Below, piece after piece: positions 1 to 8,165 of a DNA stretch of 64,000 nucleotides. The translations under genes were made by a program, and so were the position numbers. Position 1 is the first letter of the stretch, and each line of letters starts with the position of its first letter. Location: contig NZ_AP014583.1 of the NCBI RefSeq assembly GCF_000828715.1, positions 928,001 through 992,000 of the forward strand. Direction: 5' to 3'. The notes beneath the pieces were generated by a model, which was not told where the DNA came from, did not search any database, and worked only from the letters and a program-made list of their open reading frames with translations. This DNA is from Winogradskyella sp. PG-2. Lineage in GTDB: Bacteria > Bacteroidota > Bacteroidia > Flavobacteriales > Flavobacteriaceae.

Positions 1-594
1 CGACTAGGTTTTTTAGCAACCGTACAAACTGACGATATTGCATCAGCACTTTCGGAGATATTTAAAGGCAACTATAAAATTTCTGAACGTTCTTTACTAA
101 GTGTAGATACACATCCTAAACATAATGACATTGAAGAAACACATTTTGCACTTAACGAGATTGCTATAAGTAGAAAAAATACAACTTCGATGATTACAGT
201 TGAAACACATCTAAATGATGAGTATTTAACTTCTTATTGGGCAGATGGTTTGATTCTATCAACACCAACAGGTTCCACTGGTTACTCCTTAAGTTGCGGA
301 GGACCAGTAATTACTCCAGCTACTAAAAATTTCGCATTAACTCCTATAGCGCCTCATAACCTTAGTGCTCGTCCGTTGATTATTCCAGACGATACAAGGG
401 TAAGTTTTAAAGTAGATGGTAGAGAAGATCAGTTTTTAATGTCTTTAGATTCTAGAATTGTTACATTACCAAACTCTACTATAGTTAATGTAAAAAAAGC
501 AAACTTCGTAATTAAAATGGTTGAACTCTTAGATGAAACTTTTTTAAATACCCTCCGAAAAAAACTACTTTGGGGCGAAGATCGTCGTAATTAG
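1..594 (+). CDS. nadK: NAD kinase, C-terminal part (5' end outside window)
   Basis: Phosphorylates NAD to NADP in the cytoplasm using ATP. The reading frame is open from the first base of the window, so the N-terminus with the GGDG motif is cut off and only the C-terminal ~197 residues are visible. Seen: the family signature STPTGSTGYSLSCGGP, the NE-type segment (ALNEIAI) and the VDGRE loop of the beta-rich C-terminal domain. An ATG at 190 lies inside the domain and is not the start. In flavobacteria nadK is commonly followed by the DUF6089 gene and uppS, as here. Identification is firm; completeness upstream cannot be judged. Confidence 0.93.
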   Translation, partial: RLGFLATVQTDDIASALSEIFKGNYKISERSLLSVDTHPKHNDIEETHFALNEIAISRKNTTSMITVETHLNDEYLTSYWADGLILSTPTGSTGYSLSCGGPVITPATKNFALTPIAPHNLSARPLIIPDDTRVSFKVDGREDQFLMSLDSRIVTLPNSTIVNVKKANFVIKMVELLDETFLNTLRKKLLWGEDRRN

Positions 595-668
595 ACAATA
601 AATACCACCAAAATCTGTTTATCTGTAATACATTTTGTGTCAAATTATTTAACACAAATCATAATTGT

Positions 669-676
669 TATATTTG
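669..676 (+). promoter_or_regulatory. Putative -7 box (TATATTTG) for the DUF6089 gene
   Basis: TATATTTG matches the Bacteroidota -7 consensus TAnnTTTG and ends 17 nt before the ATG at 694. No TTG lies at the usual distance upstream (a TTTTG is 31 nt away), so this is a half-match only. It supports the start at 694 over the GTG at 637, which would lie upstream of the transcript. Confidence 0.4.
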
Positions 677-693
677 CAAACTTTGAAAAATTT

Positions 694-1383
694 ATGAGGT
701 ATTTTTTTCTAATTCTATTAAGTCTATTTGTGGTTAAAAACGTTGATGCTCAAATCTATGAGGTTGGCATTTTTGCTGGTGGCAGTAATTTTATTGGCGA
801 TGTTGGTGAGACCACCTATATTTCGCCTAATCAAGGAGCATTTGGAGCTATAGTAAAGTGGAATAGAAGTCCTAGACATTCTTTTAGAGCTTCATTGATT
901 TTTTCAAATTTAGAAGGTGTTGACGGAAAATCAGATGATCCAAGACGAGTACGACGAGGCTATCGCTTTAATACGAGTATTCTTGAAATTTCTGCTGGTA
1001 TGGAATTTACATTTTTAGATTTCGACTTACATACAAGTGACATGAAAGGCACTCCTTATTTATATGGAGGTATTTCCTTGGCCAATCACGACAATTTTTA
1101 TTTTAATCAAGCTGGTCAGGTAACTTCAGAGAATACAAGTAGTTGGGCATATGGAATTCCTATGGCATTAGGTTATAAGACTAATATTACTAATCACCTT
1201 ATATTAGCAGCCGAGATTGGTGCTCGTTATACATTTTCTGATGAACTAGATGGAAGTGTGCCTGATGCAGAATTTAGAGAACAATTTAGCTTTGGAAATA
1301 CAAATAGCACAGATTGGTATGTATTTTCAGGATTTACCTTAACTTACACCTTTGGTAGAAGACCTTGTTATTGCAATTTTTAA
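694..1383 (+). CDS. DUF6089 family outer-membrane beta-barrel protein
   Basis: A 229-residue secreted protein of the DUF6089 family, predicted to be a small outer-membrane beta-barrel of unknown function. It starts MRYFFLILLSLFVV with a signal peptide ending near DAQ, then alternates aromatic strands (GIFAGGSNFIGDVG, AFGAIVKWN) and ends in a strand with a terminal aromatic (CNF). The GTG at 637 would add 19 residues ahead of the signal peptide, so the ATG at 694 is preferred. Its stop codon directly touches the uppS start, implying co-transcription with the envelope operon downstream. The family assignment comes from recalled sequence style and the conserved position between nadK and uppS. 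Confidence 0.8.
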   Translation: MRYFFLILLSLFVVKNVDAQIYEVGIFAGGSNFIGDVGETTYISPNQGAFGAIVKWNRSPRHSFRASLIFSNLEGVDGKSDDPRRVRRGYRFNTSILEISAGMEFTFLDFDLHTSDMKGTPYLYGGISLANHDNFYFNQAGQVTSENTSSWAYGIPMALGYKTNITNHLILAAEIGARYTFSDELDGSVPDAEFREQFSFGNTNSTDWYVFSGFTLTYTFGRRPCYCNF

Positions 1384-2124
1384 ATGAGTCTTAAAGAACA
1401 ATTAAACAAAGAGAAACTTCCCAACCATGTAGCAATTATAATGGATGGAAATGGTCGTTGGGCAAAACAACAAGGCTTTATGCGTGTTATTGGCCATGAA
1501 AATGGCACAAAATCAGTAAGGCAAACTGTTGAAGCAAGCGCAGAATTAGGTATAAAAAACTTAACCTTATATGCCTTTTCTACAGAAAATTGGAATAGAC
1601 CAAAGCTAGAAGTACAAACTTTAATGAAACTTTTAGTAAAATCATTAAAGAAAGAAATAAAAACTCTACAAGACAATAACATAAAGTTATCTGCTATTGG
1701 GTGTCTAGGTGATTTACCAAAAAAGGCCCATCAAGAACTTTTAGATGTTATAGAAAAGACAAAAAATAATACGAATATGACATTAACCTTGGCATTAAGC
1801 TATGGATCTCGTGAAGAAATTGTTAATGTTATTAAAGAATTATCACTTAAAGTTAAAAATAATATAATTTCTACAGAAAGTATTGATGAATCCATTATTA
1901 ATAAGCATCTTTACACGCAAAATTTACCAGATGTTGACTTACTTATTCGCACAAGTGGTGAACATCGTATAAGTAACTTTTTGCTTTGGCAAATAGCTTA
2001 CGCAGAATTATATTTTACAGATATTTTATGGCCAGATTTTAAAAAAGAGAATCTATATGAAGCGCTAATAAATTATCAAAATAGAGAACGAAGATTTGGA
2101 AAAACAAGCGAACAACTCACCTAA
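1384..2124 (+). CDS. uppS: Isoprenyl transferase (undecaprenyl-diphosphate synthase)
   Basis: Cis-prenyltransferase that condenses isopentenyl diphosphate onto farnesyl diphosphate to make the C55 carrier lipid for peptidoglycan and surface glycans; cytoplasmic, at the membrane. All signature blocks are present: HVAIIMDGNGRWAK near residue 15 (catalytic Asp), the GHENG segment, YAFSTENWNRP, and the C-terminal RTSGEHRISNFLLWQ with AYAELYF. Length 246 aa is normal. The ATG begins right after the previous stop codon (TAA-ATG), and the 3' end overlaps the proposed bamA start, which suggests translational coupling. Confidence 0.97.
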   Translation: MSLKEQLNKEKLPNHVAIIMDGNGRWAKQQGFMRVIGHENGTKSVRQTVEASAELGIKNLTLYAFSTENWNRPKLEVQTLMKLLVKSLKKEIKTLQDNNIKLSAIGCLGDLPKKAHQELLDVIEKTKNNTNMTLTLALSYGSREEIVNVIKELSLKVKNNIISTESIDESIINKHLYTQNLPDVDLLIRTSGEHRISNFLLWQIAYAELYFTDILWPDFKKENLYEALINYQNRERRFGKTSEQLT

Positions 2125-4669
2125 CATATCAGTATTGAAATCAATTAAAACCCTTATTTGTACTGTATTCTTTTTTACAATTTCATTTACTAGTAATTCT
2201 CAAGTACAAGGTGGAGAAAAATATTTAATTAAAGAGATTACAGTTACTGGAAACACTAATTTTAGTGCACAAACTATAATTGCATACTCAAAACTTAGAA
2301 AAGATGAAGAGATACAAGTTGGTGGTGAAAAAATTGCCAATGCTGTAAAAACTTTATGGAAATCAAATCTGTTTAGTAGTATTGATATTTATGTTACTAA
2401 TATCGAAGGTCGTAATGCAAACCTAGAAATCAACCTTATTGACTTGCCTGAACTTTTAGATCTTACTATTGAAGGTGTTAAAAAAGGAAGAAAAGACGAG
2501 ATTATCAATGAGAATAATCTTAAAACCGGCCAGAAAATTACTGAAAACCTTCTTGCAACAACAAAAAACTTCCTTACCAATAAATATAAAAAGAAAGGTT
2601 TTTATAACACTAAAGTTAATATCACAACATCTCAAGTTATTGACTCTGTTGAGAAAGAACGTGTTAACATGTTTATAAAAATAGACAAAGGTAAAAAGGT
2701 AAAAATAAAGAAGATAACTTTTGACGGAAACGAAAAAATAAAGGACAAAAAGCTTCGTAAAGCAATGAAAAATACGAAGAAAAAGAATCCTATTCGTATT
2801 TTAAAACGTTCTAAATATATAGAAGAAGATTTCAAAACCGACCTCGTTAGTGTTGTTGATTATTACAAAGAGAATGGTTATAGAGATGCAAGAATTTTAT
2901 CTGATTCCATAACTTATGTAGATGATAAAACTATAAGTTTAAATATCGAAGTAGAAGAAGGTGAAAAATATACATTTGGTAAGATAACCTTTGTAGGAAA
3001 TACAGTTTATACAGATAGACAATTAGCCGCAATTCTTAGAATAAAAGAGGGTGATACTTATAATGGTGTAGAACTAAGAGAGCGCATTGCGGACGAGACG
3101 AATCCTGATGCTGATGATTTAACTAATGCTTACCAAAATTTTGGTTATATGTTCTCAACTATAAACCCTGTTGAGGTAAGTGCTGAAGGTAATGTTATTG
3201 ATATGGAAATCCGTATCTCAGAAGGTAAACCTGCATACTTTAATAATGTAACTGTGATTGGTAATGATGTAACTAACGATCATGTAATCTACAGAGAAAT
3301 AAGAACACGTCCTGGTGAATTATACAGTAAAGCAAAAATTATAAGAACAATAAGAGAACTTGGTCAACTTGGTTATTTTGATGCACAGCAAATAGCACCA
3401 AATATTAAAAATCCTAATCCTGTTGATGGGACATTAGATGTAGAATATTCTGTTGTAGAACAAGGTTCTAGTCAAATACAACTACAAGGTGGTTATGGTG
3501 GTGGAGGCTTTATTGGTACATTAGGATTATCCTTTAATAATTTTGCAATTAAAGACATTTTTAAGAAAGAAGCCTATAAACCTGTACCAAGGGGTGATGG
3601 TCAAAGTTTAGCGTTAAGATTACAGGCGAGTCAGTTTTTTCAAACCTATAGTTTTTCTTTTAGTGAACCTTGGTTAGGAGGTAAAAAACCTTATCAGCTA
3701 TCAACATCACTTTCGCATTCAAGACAATTTTTGTTTAATCCGACAACTCGAAGGGCAGATAAAAGTAGGCGTTTTAATATTACAGGTCTAACTTTTGGTC
3801 TATCTACAAGGTTATCTGAGCCAGATGATTATTTCTTACTATCACAGGCAGTAAGTTACCAGCACTACGATTTACAAAATTACAATACTGGTTTATTTAC
3901 ATTTGGTGATGGTACGTCAAATAACTTATCATATACCATTGGTTTAAGTAGAAACAACTTATATACTGATCCTATATTTCCAACAGGCGGTTCTAGCTTT
4001 TCAGCTTCTGCAAAATTCTCATTTCCATACTCACTAGTAAATGGGGTTGATTACAAAGCTTTAAAAGAAGAAAGAGATGAACTAGATCCTACAGATGCAG
4101 ATGATTTGACCCGTATTGGTGAAATTGACCAAGAACGCTTTAAATGGTTAGAATTTTACAAAATAAAATTTAAGGTAGATTGGTACACTTCATTAACAAA
4201 AAAGTTAGTGTTACGTCCAAGTATGGAATTTGGTTTCTTGGGTGCTTACGATAATAATAGAGGTATTATTCCATTTGAGCGTTTCTTCGTAGGAGGTGAT
4301 GGATTAGGAAATTTTGCATTAGATGGTAGAGAAGTTATTCAGTTAAGAGGATATCCAAATCAATCTTTATCATCACAAGATGGTGGTTCGATTTATAATA
4401 AGTTTTCTCTTGAGTTACGTTATCCTATTACTTTAGGTGCACAAGCAAAGATTTATGCTTTATCATTTTTAGAGGCTGGTCAATCAGTTAATGATTTTAA
4501 AGATTTCAACCCTTTTGACCTTCAGAGATCTGCTGGTGTTGGGCTAAGAATTTTCATGCCAGCTTTTGGTTTATTAGGTATTGATTTTGGTCACGCCTTT
4601 GATACTTTACCAGATGGATCATCGCCACGAAAATGGGAAACACACTTCATAATCGGACAACAATTTTAA
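2096..4669 (+). CDS. bamA: BamA, outer-membrane protein assembly factor
   Basis: Central subunit of the machine that folds beta-barrels into the outer membrane (Omp85 family). Seen: a signal-peptide-like hydrophobic stretch (KTLICTVFFFTISF), about five POTRA repeats to roughly residue 460 (strands such as EITVTGNTNF, GKITFVGNTVY, NNVTVIGND), then a 16-strand-type barrel with FFVGGDGLGNF and a C-terminal IGQQF ending in Phe. No ATG is available. TTG at 2096 overlaps uppS by 29 nt; TTG at 2135, 10 nt after the uppS stop, would place a positive residue straight before the signal core and is an attractive alternative. A charged loop around KALKEERDELDPTDADD is longer than in proteobacterial homologues. 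Confidence 0.95.
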   Translation: MEKQANNSPNISVLKSIKTLICTVFFFTISFTSNSQVQGGEKYLIKEITVTGNTNFSAQTIIAYSKLRKDEEIQVGGEKIANAVKTLWKSNLFSSIDIYVTNIEGRNANLEINLIDLPELLDLTIEGVKKGRKDEIINENNLKTGQKITENLLATTKNFLTNKYKKKGFYNTKVNITTSQVIDSVEKERVNMFIKIDKGKKVKIKKITFDGNEKIKDKKLRKAMKNTKKKNPIRILKRSKYIEEDFKTDLVSVVDYYKENGYRDARILSDSITYVDDKTISLNIEVEEGEKYTFGKITFVGNTVYTDRQLAAILRIKEGDTYNGVELRERIADETNPDADDLTNAYQNFGYMFSTINPVEVSAEGNVIDMEIRISEGKPAYFNNVTVIGNDVTNDHVIYREIRTRPGELYSKAKIIRTIRELGQLGYFDAQQIAPNIKNPNPVDGTLDVEYSVVEQGSSQIQLQGGYGGGGFIGTLGLSFNNFAIKDIFKKEAYKPVPRGDGQSLALRLQASQFFQTYSFSFSEPWLGGKKPYQLSTSLSHSRQFLFNPTTRRADKSRRFNITGLTFGLSTRLSEPDDYFLLSQAVSYQHYDLQNYNTGLFTFGDGTSNNLSYTIGLSRNNLYTDPIFPTGGSSFSASAKFSFPYSLVNGVDYKALKEERDELDPTDADDLTRIGEIDQERFKWLEFYKIKFKVDWYTSLTKKLVLRPSMEFGFLGAYDNNRGIIPFERFFVGGDGLGNFALDGREVIQLRGYPNQSLSSQDGGSIYNKFSLELRYPITLGAQAKIYALSFLEAGQSVNDFKDFNPFDLQRSAGVGLRIFMPAFGLLGIDFGHAFDTLPDGSSPRKWETHFIIGQQF

Positions 4670-4776
4670 GTTTGGCACGATATTTTCTAATTGCTAAATA
4701 AGGATTTCATCATGGTGTTAAAATTTTTAAGAATATATTTCGTTAATTTGAAGTAATGTAACACTGAAAACAAGGA

Positions 4777-4784
4777 TAAGTTTG
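4777..4784 (+). promoter_or_regulatory. Putative -7 box (TAAGTTTG) for the ompH pair
   Basis: TAAGTTTG fits TAnnTTTG in the 154-nt gap between bamA and the first ompH gene, 39 nt before its ATG. A TTTG at 4747-4750 is the nearest upstream element, at 26 nt spacing, longer than usual. It may give the chaperone genes their own transcript in addition to read-through from bamA. Confidence 0.35.
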
Positions 4785-4823
4785 GTTATACCAAAATAGA
4801 TCTCAAAACAAAAACACAAAAAG

Positions 4824-5903
4824 ATGAAATATAAAGTTCTTTTTTTATTGGCAATAATAAGTCTGATGAGCTTTAATGCGAGCGCACAACGTGGTGTTAG
4901 AATTGGTTATATAGATACAGAATACATCTTACAAAATGTTCCAGAATATCAAGAAGCTTCGACGCAATTAGATAAGAAGGTTTTGAAATGGAAGTCTGAA
5001 GTAGAACAGAAATTAAGTGTAATTGAACAAAAGAAAAAAGAACTTGAAAATGAGAGTGTTCTATTAACAAAAGAATTATATGAAGAACGACTAGAAGATA
5101 TTTCTTTTGAAGAAGCAGAGATTTTAGATTATCAACAAAAACGTTTTGGACCAAATGGAGATTTAATGATTCAAAAGCGTCAGTTGATAGAGCCTATACA
5201 AGATCAAATATTCGCAGCAGTGCAAGACATTGCATCAACAGGTAAATATGATTTTGTACTCGATAAGTCCGCAGACGTAGTAATGCTATATTCTGCAGAA
5301 CGTTACGATTTGAGTGAGCGTGTATTAAAAACAATCACGAGAACATCTAAAAGAGCTCAAGCTAAAAATAAAAAAGAGCGTAAAGCTTTAGAAGATGAAG
5401 CTGTAGTACCTGTAGTTAGTGAAGAAAAAGACGCTCGGCAAAAAGCACTAGAAGAACGAAAAGCGACAAGAGAAGCTGAGTTAGCAGCAAAACGTGCAGA
5501 ACGTGAAAAAGCTGCTGAGGATAGAAGAAAAAAGCAACAAGAGTTGAGAGATGCTAAAAAGCGTGAAGCTGAAGAGCGTCGCCAAAAAGCATTAGATGCC
5601 AGAAAGAAAAAAACGTCTGAAAGTAATGACAAACCTGAAGACACAACAGCTAAAGCTAAAACTTCTGTAAAGATTGATAGCACAAAAGCTAAAGGAACTG
5701 TTAAGAAAGATTCTACAAGTGCTAAAAAACCTTTAACAGCTGCAGAAATTAAAGCAAAAGACCGTGCCGAAAGACGAAAAGCACTAGAAGCCAGAAAACA
5801 AAAGATCTTAGATCAAAGAAAAAAAGCACGTGAGGAACGTGAAAAACAAACAAAAAAGAATGATTCTATAGCAAAGGCTAGGAAAAAAAATAAAGACAAT
5901 TAA
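4824..5903 (+). CDS. OmpH/Skp-family periplasmic chaperone with long charged tail
   Basis: Skp-type holdase that keeps unfolded outer-membrane proteins soluble in the periplasm for BamA. Seen: signal peptide (MKYKVLFLLAIISLM to SAQ), then a Skp core of about 150 residues (RIGYIDTEYILQNVPEYQEA, coiled-coil helices, closing DFVLDKSADVVMLYS). From about residue 172 to the end (359 aa) the protein is low-complexity helix-forming sequence rich in K, E, R and A, with several ALEARK-like repeats; ordinary OmpH proteins of about 170 aa, like the next gene, lack it. Position between bamA and a second ompH supports the role. The tail's function is unknown. Confidence 0.88.
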   Translation: MKYKVLFLLAIISLMSFNASAQRGVRIGYIDTEYILQNVPEYQEASTQLDKKVLKWKSEVEQKLSVIEQKKKELENESVLLTKELYEERLEDISFEEAEILDYQQKRFGPNGDLMIQKRQLIEPIQDQIFAAVQDIASTGKYDFVLDKSADVVMLYSAERYDLSERVLKTITRTSKRAQAKNKKERKALEDEAVVPVVSEEKDARQKALEERKATREAELAAKRAEREKAAEDRRKKQQELRDAKKREAEERRQKALDARKKKTSESNDKPEDTTAKAKTSVKIDSTKAKGTVKKDSTSAKKPLTAAEIKAKDRAERRKALEARKQKILDQRKKAREEREKQTKKNDSIAKARKKNKDN

Positions 5904-5935
5904 TATTTATAACACACAAATACAATTTAGAACAA

Positions 5936-6436
5936 ATGAAACATTTAAAAACTTTACTATTTGCAACCGCACTTTTTATTGGAGCTACTAGTTTTTCAGC
6001 TGCACAAGGTAAACTTGCACATATTAATACACAGGAACTTATAGAAGCAATGCCAGCATACGCTAAGGCACAAGCAGAGATTAAGCAAATGGGGGAAACC
6101 TATGAAGCTGAAATACAAGGTTCACTTAAAGAACTAGAGAAAAAATTAGCACAATATAATGCTGAAGCTGAGTCACAAACTCAAGAAGAGAATACGAAAC
6201 GTATGCAAGAAGTAGAAGGTATTAAACAAAGTATCGGACAATTTCAGCAGCAAGCGCAAAAAGACTTAGAAGAAAAAAGATTTAATATGCTTAAGCCAAT
6301 TACAGAAGAGGCTAAAGCTGCAATTGAAAAAGTAGCTACTGCACAAGGTATACAATATGTATTCGAAGCTGGTGGTTTAATTATAGCAAAAGGTAAAAAT
6401 CTTTTAGATGATGTTAAAGCAGAATTAAAGATCTAA
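5936..6436 (+). CDS. OmpH/Skp-family periplasmic chaperone
   Basis: Second Skp-like chaperone, 166 aa, 32 nt after its paralogue. Signal peptide MKHLKTLLFATALFIGATSFSA ends at AAQ. The mature part begins KLAHINTQELIEAMPAYAKA, followed by long alpha-helical coiled coil (EIQGSLKELEKKLAQYNAEA) and the closing GIQYVFEAGGLIIA strand seen in the family. This is the normal length and likely the canonical Skp; it trimerises in related species. A strong hairpin terminator follows, closing the bamA-ompH-ompH transcription unit. Confidence 0.92.
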   Translation: MKHLKTLLFATALFIGATSFSAAQGKLAHINTQELIEAMPAYAKAQAEIKQMGETYEAEIQGSLKELEKKLAQYNAEAESQTQEENTKRMQEVEGIKQSIGQFQQQAQKDLEEKRFNMLKPITEEAKAAIEKVATAQGIQYVFEAGGLIIAKGKNLLDDVKAELKI

Positions 6437-6457
6437 TTCGTAATAAAATAAATTTTT

Positions 6458-6487
6458 AAAAAGTCGCTTATCTCTAAGCGACTTTTT
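6458..6487 (+). terminator. Rho-independent terminator after ompH
   Basis: Perfect 13-bp stem AAAAAGTCGCTTA / TAAGCGACTTTTT with a TCTC loop (6471-6474), followed by ATTTTT. It lies 21 nt after the ompH stop and directly before murI. Confidence 0.85.
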
Positions 6488-6494
6488 ATTTTTG
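6487..6494 (+). promoter_or_regulatory. Putative -7 box (TATTTTTG) fused to the terminator, for murI
   Basis: TATTTTTG matches TAnnTTTG and begins inside the terminator's T-tract. The murI ATG follows after 5 nt, so a transcript started at the usual distance would have almost no leader. There is no TTG element upstream because that space is the hairpin; support is therefore limited. Confidence 0.35.
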
Positions 6495-6499
6495 TATTG

Positions 6500-7276
6500 A
6501 TGAAAACACCTATTGGTATATTCGATTCTGGTATTGGAGGTACATCTATCTTTAAGGAGATTCATACCCTTCTACCAAATGAAAACATCATCTATTTAGC
6601 CGATAGTAGAAATGCACCTTATGGCAATAAGTCTCAAGAAGAAATTCTTCAACTGTGCATAAAAAACACAGAACTACTCATTAGAAAAAACTGTAAACTT
6701 ATTGTTGTTGCATGCAATACAGCAACAACAAATGCTATAACCTATCTGAGAACCAATTATGAGGTTCCTTTTATTGGTATTGAGCCAGCTATCAAACCTG
6801 CAGCACTAAATACGCAAACCAAAACTATAGGCATATTAGCTACTAAAGGAACGTTAAGTAGCCATTTATTCCACAAAACAACGGATTTATATGCAAGCGG
6901 TATAAAAGTAATTGAACAAGTAGGAGAAGGTATTGTGCCATTAATTGAAAATGCAATGTTAGACTCTATAGAAATGGAGACACTTTTAGACCGCTATTTA
7001 GAACCCATGTTAGCGCAAAATATTGATTTCCTAGTCTTAGGATGCACACATTACCCTTACCTTATTCCAATGCTGTCTAAAATGCTTCCTGAGCATGTAA
7101 AGATTATTGATTCTGGATTAGCTGTTGCTAAACAAACTGAGACTGTTTTAGCTTCGAATAAATTATTAATTACCTCTAATAATAAGGCATCAATTTATCT
7201 ATATTCTAATGGTAATATTCAAGTACTTAACACTATACTAAAGAATCAATTCGATACTGCATATTTAGATTTTTAG
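6500..7276 (+). CDS. murI: Glutamate racemase
   Basis: Cytoplasmic, cofactor-independent racemase giving D-glutamate for peptidoglycan. Seen: N-terminal GIFDSGIGG, first catalytic cysteine in VVACNTATT near residue 73, NAPYGNKS loop, and second catalytic cysteine in LGCTHYPYL near residue 185. Length 258 aa is normal. The ATG at 6500 is chosen; the TTG at 6497 just before it lies only 2 nt past the -7 box. It follows the ompH terminator in the usual flavobacterial order. Confidence 0.96.
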   Translation: MKTPIGIFDSGIGGTSIFKEIHTLLPNENIIYLADSRNAPYGNKSQEEILQLCIKNTELLIRKNCKLIVVACNTATTNAITYLRTNYEVPFIGIEPAIKPAALNTQTKTIGILATKGTLSSHLFHKTTDLYASGIKVIEQVGEGIVPLIENAMLDSIEMETLLDRYLEPMLAQNIDFLVLGCTHYPYLIPMLSKMLPEHVKIIDSGLAVAKQTETVLASNKLLITSNNKASIYLYSNGNIQVLNTILKNQFDTAYLDF

Positions 7277-7309
7277 TAAGGATTGTTATCAAAATCGCAC
7301 TAATGATTT

Positions 7310-7657
7310 ATGACATTACTTTTTATATATAATGCAAATTCAGGGAAATTAAATGCACTATTTGATGCTGGGCATAAATTATTTAGTCCATCTAGCTATC
7401 CATGTAGTCTCTGTCATTTAACTTATGATACCTTCACAGAAAATGCAACTTGGAAAAAATTTAGAAAAGAAAGTCATCTAGTAATGGAGTTCTATCATAA
7501 AGATGAATTTGAAGCAAAGTTCCCAAAAGTAAAAGTCATATATCCAACAATTTTAAAACTTGAAAGTCATCAGCTGACAACCTTATTAACAGATGAAGTA
7601 TTAAATGAGATTAAGAATGTTGAAGCTTTAATAAAAAAACTAAAAATTAGTCTTTAA
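7310..7657 (+). CDS. Small conserved hypothetical protein with a CxxC motif
   Basis: 115-residue protein of unknown function, probably cytoplasmic: no signal peptide or membrane segment. It opens with LLFIYNANSGKLNALFDAGHK, which loosely recalls a nucleotide-binding opening but has no Walker motif, and carries PCSLCHLTYD (Cys-x-x-Cys-His) that could bind metal or be redox active. Similar flavobacterial proteins are sometimes annotated just as GTPase, which the sequence does not support. It follows murI by 33 nt and its last 11 bases overlap the convergent carbonic anhydrase gene. Confidence 0.7.
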   Translation: MTLLFIYNANSGKLNALFDAGHKLFSPSSYPCSLCHLTYDTFTENATWKKFRKESHLVMEFYHKDEFEAKFPKVKVIYPTILKLESHQLTTLLTDEVLNEIKNVEALIKKLKISL

Positions 7658-8162
7658 ACCAACCTGAGTATTTCACATAATTATTTGCAATACGATCAAT
7701 CTCTCCCAAAATCAATTCCTTACTAATGTCTTTTACTTTTTTTGCTGGCACACCAGCATAAATACTTCCAGATTCAACTATAGTGTTTTGGGTAACAACG
7801 GCACCGGCTGCAATAATACTATTACTTTCTATAACGGCATCATCCATTATAATACTTCCCATACCAATAAGCACATTATCCTTTACTGTACAACCATGTA
7901 CAATGGCATTGTGCCCAATTGACACATTATTACCAATCGTAGTCGGAGACTTTTGATAGGTAGCATGAATTATGGCACCATCTTGAACATTTACCTTATC
8001 ACCCATTCTTATATAATGTACGTCACCTCTTATGACGGCACTAAACCAAATACTACATTGTTTCCCCATAGTAACATCTCCTACTATAGTTGCATTTTCT
8101 GCTACAAAACAATCTTCTGGTATTTGCGGACGATTACCATTTACTGGTTTAATTATAGACAT
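7647..8162 (-). CDS. Gamma-class carbonic anhydrase family protein (YrdA-like)
   Basis: 171-residue left-handed beta-helix protein with hexapeptide repeats (NATIVGDVTMGKQCSIW, KDNVLIGMGSIIMDD). Candidate zinc ligands of the gamma-carbonic anhydrase type are present: His66 (IIHATY), His84 and His89 (IGHNAIVHGC); Arg45/Asp47 (VIRGDV) and Gln60/Asp61 match the family. Whether such YrdA-like proteins hydrate CO2 or only bind metal varies. It starts 3 nt after the LytTR regulator's stop, making it the last gene of the kinase-regulator operon, though a functional link is not evident. Confidence 0.88.
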   Translation of the reverse strand: MSIIKPVNGNRPQIPEDCFVAENATIVGDVTMGKQCSIWFSAVIRGDVHYIRMGDKVNVQDGAIIHATYQKSPTTIGNNVSIGHNAIVHGCTVKDNVLIGMGSIIMDDAVIESNSIIAAGAVVTQNTIVESGSIYAGVPAKKVKDISKELILGEIDRIANNYVKYSGWFKD

Positions 8163-8165
8163 AGT

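Noticed and set aside
4670..4823. Possible small RNA or tRNA in the bamA-ompH gap
   Set aside because: No cloverleaf, hairpin with T-tract or conserved RNA motif seen; only a -7 box is supportable.
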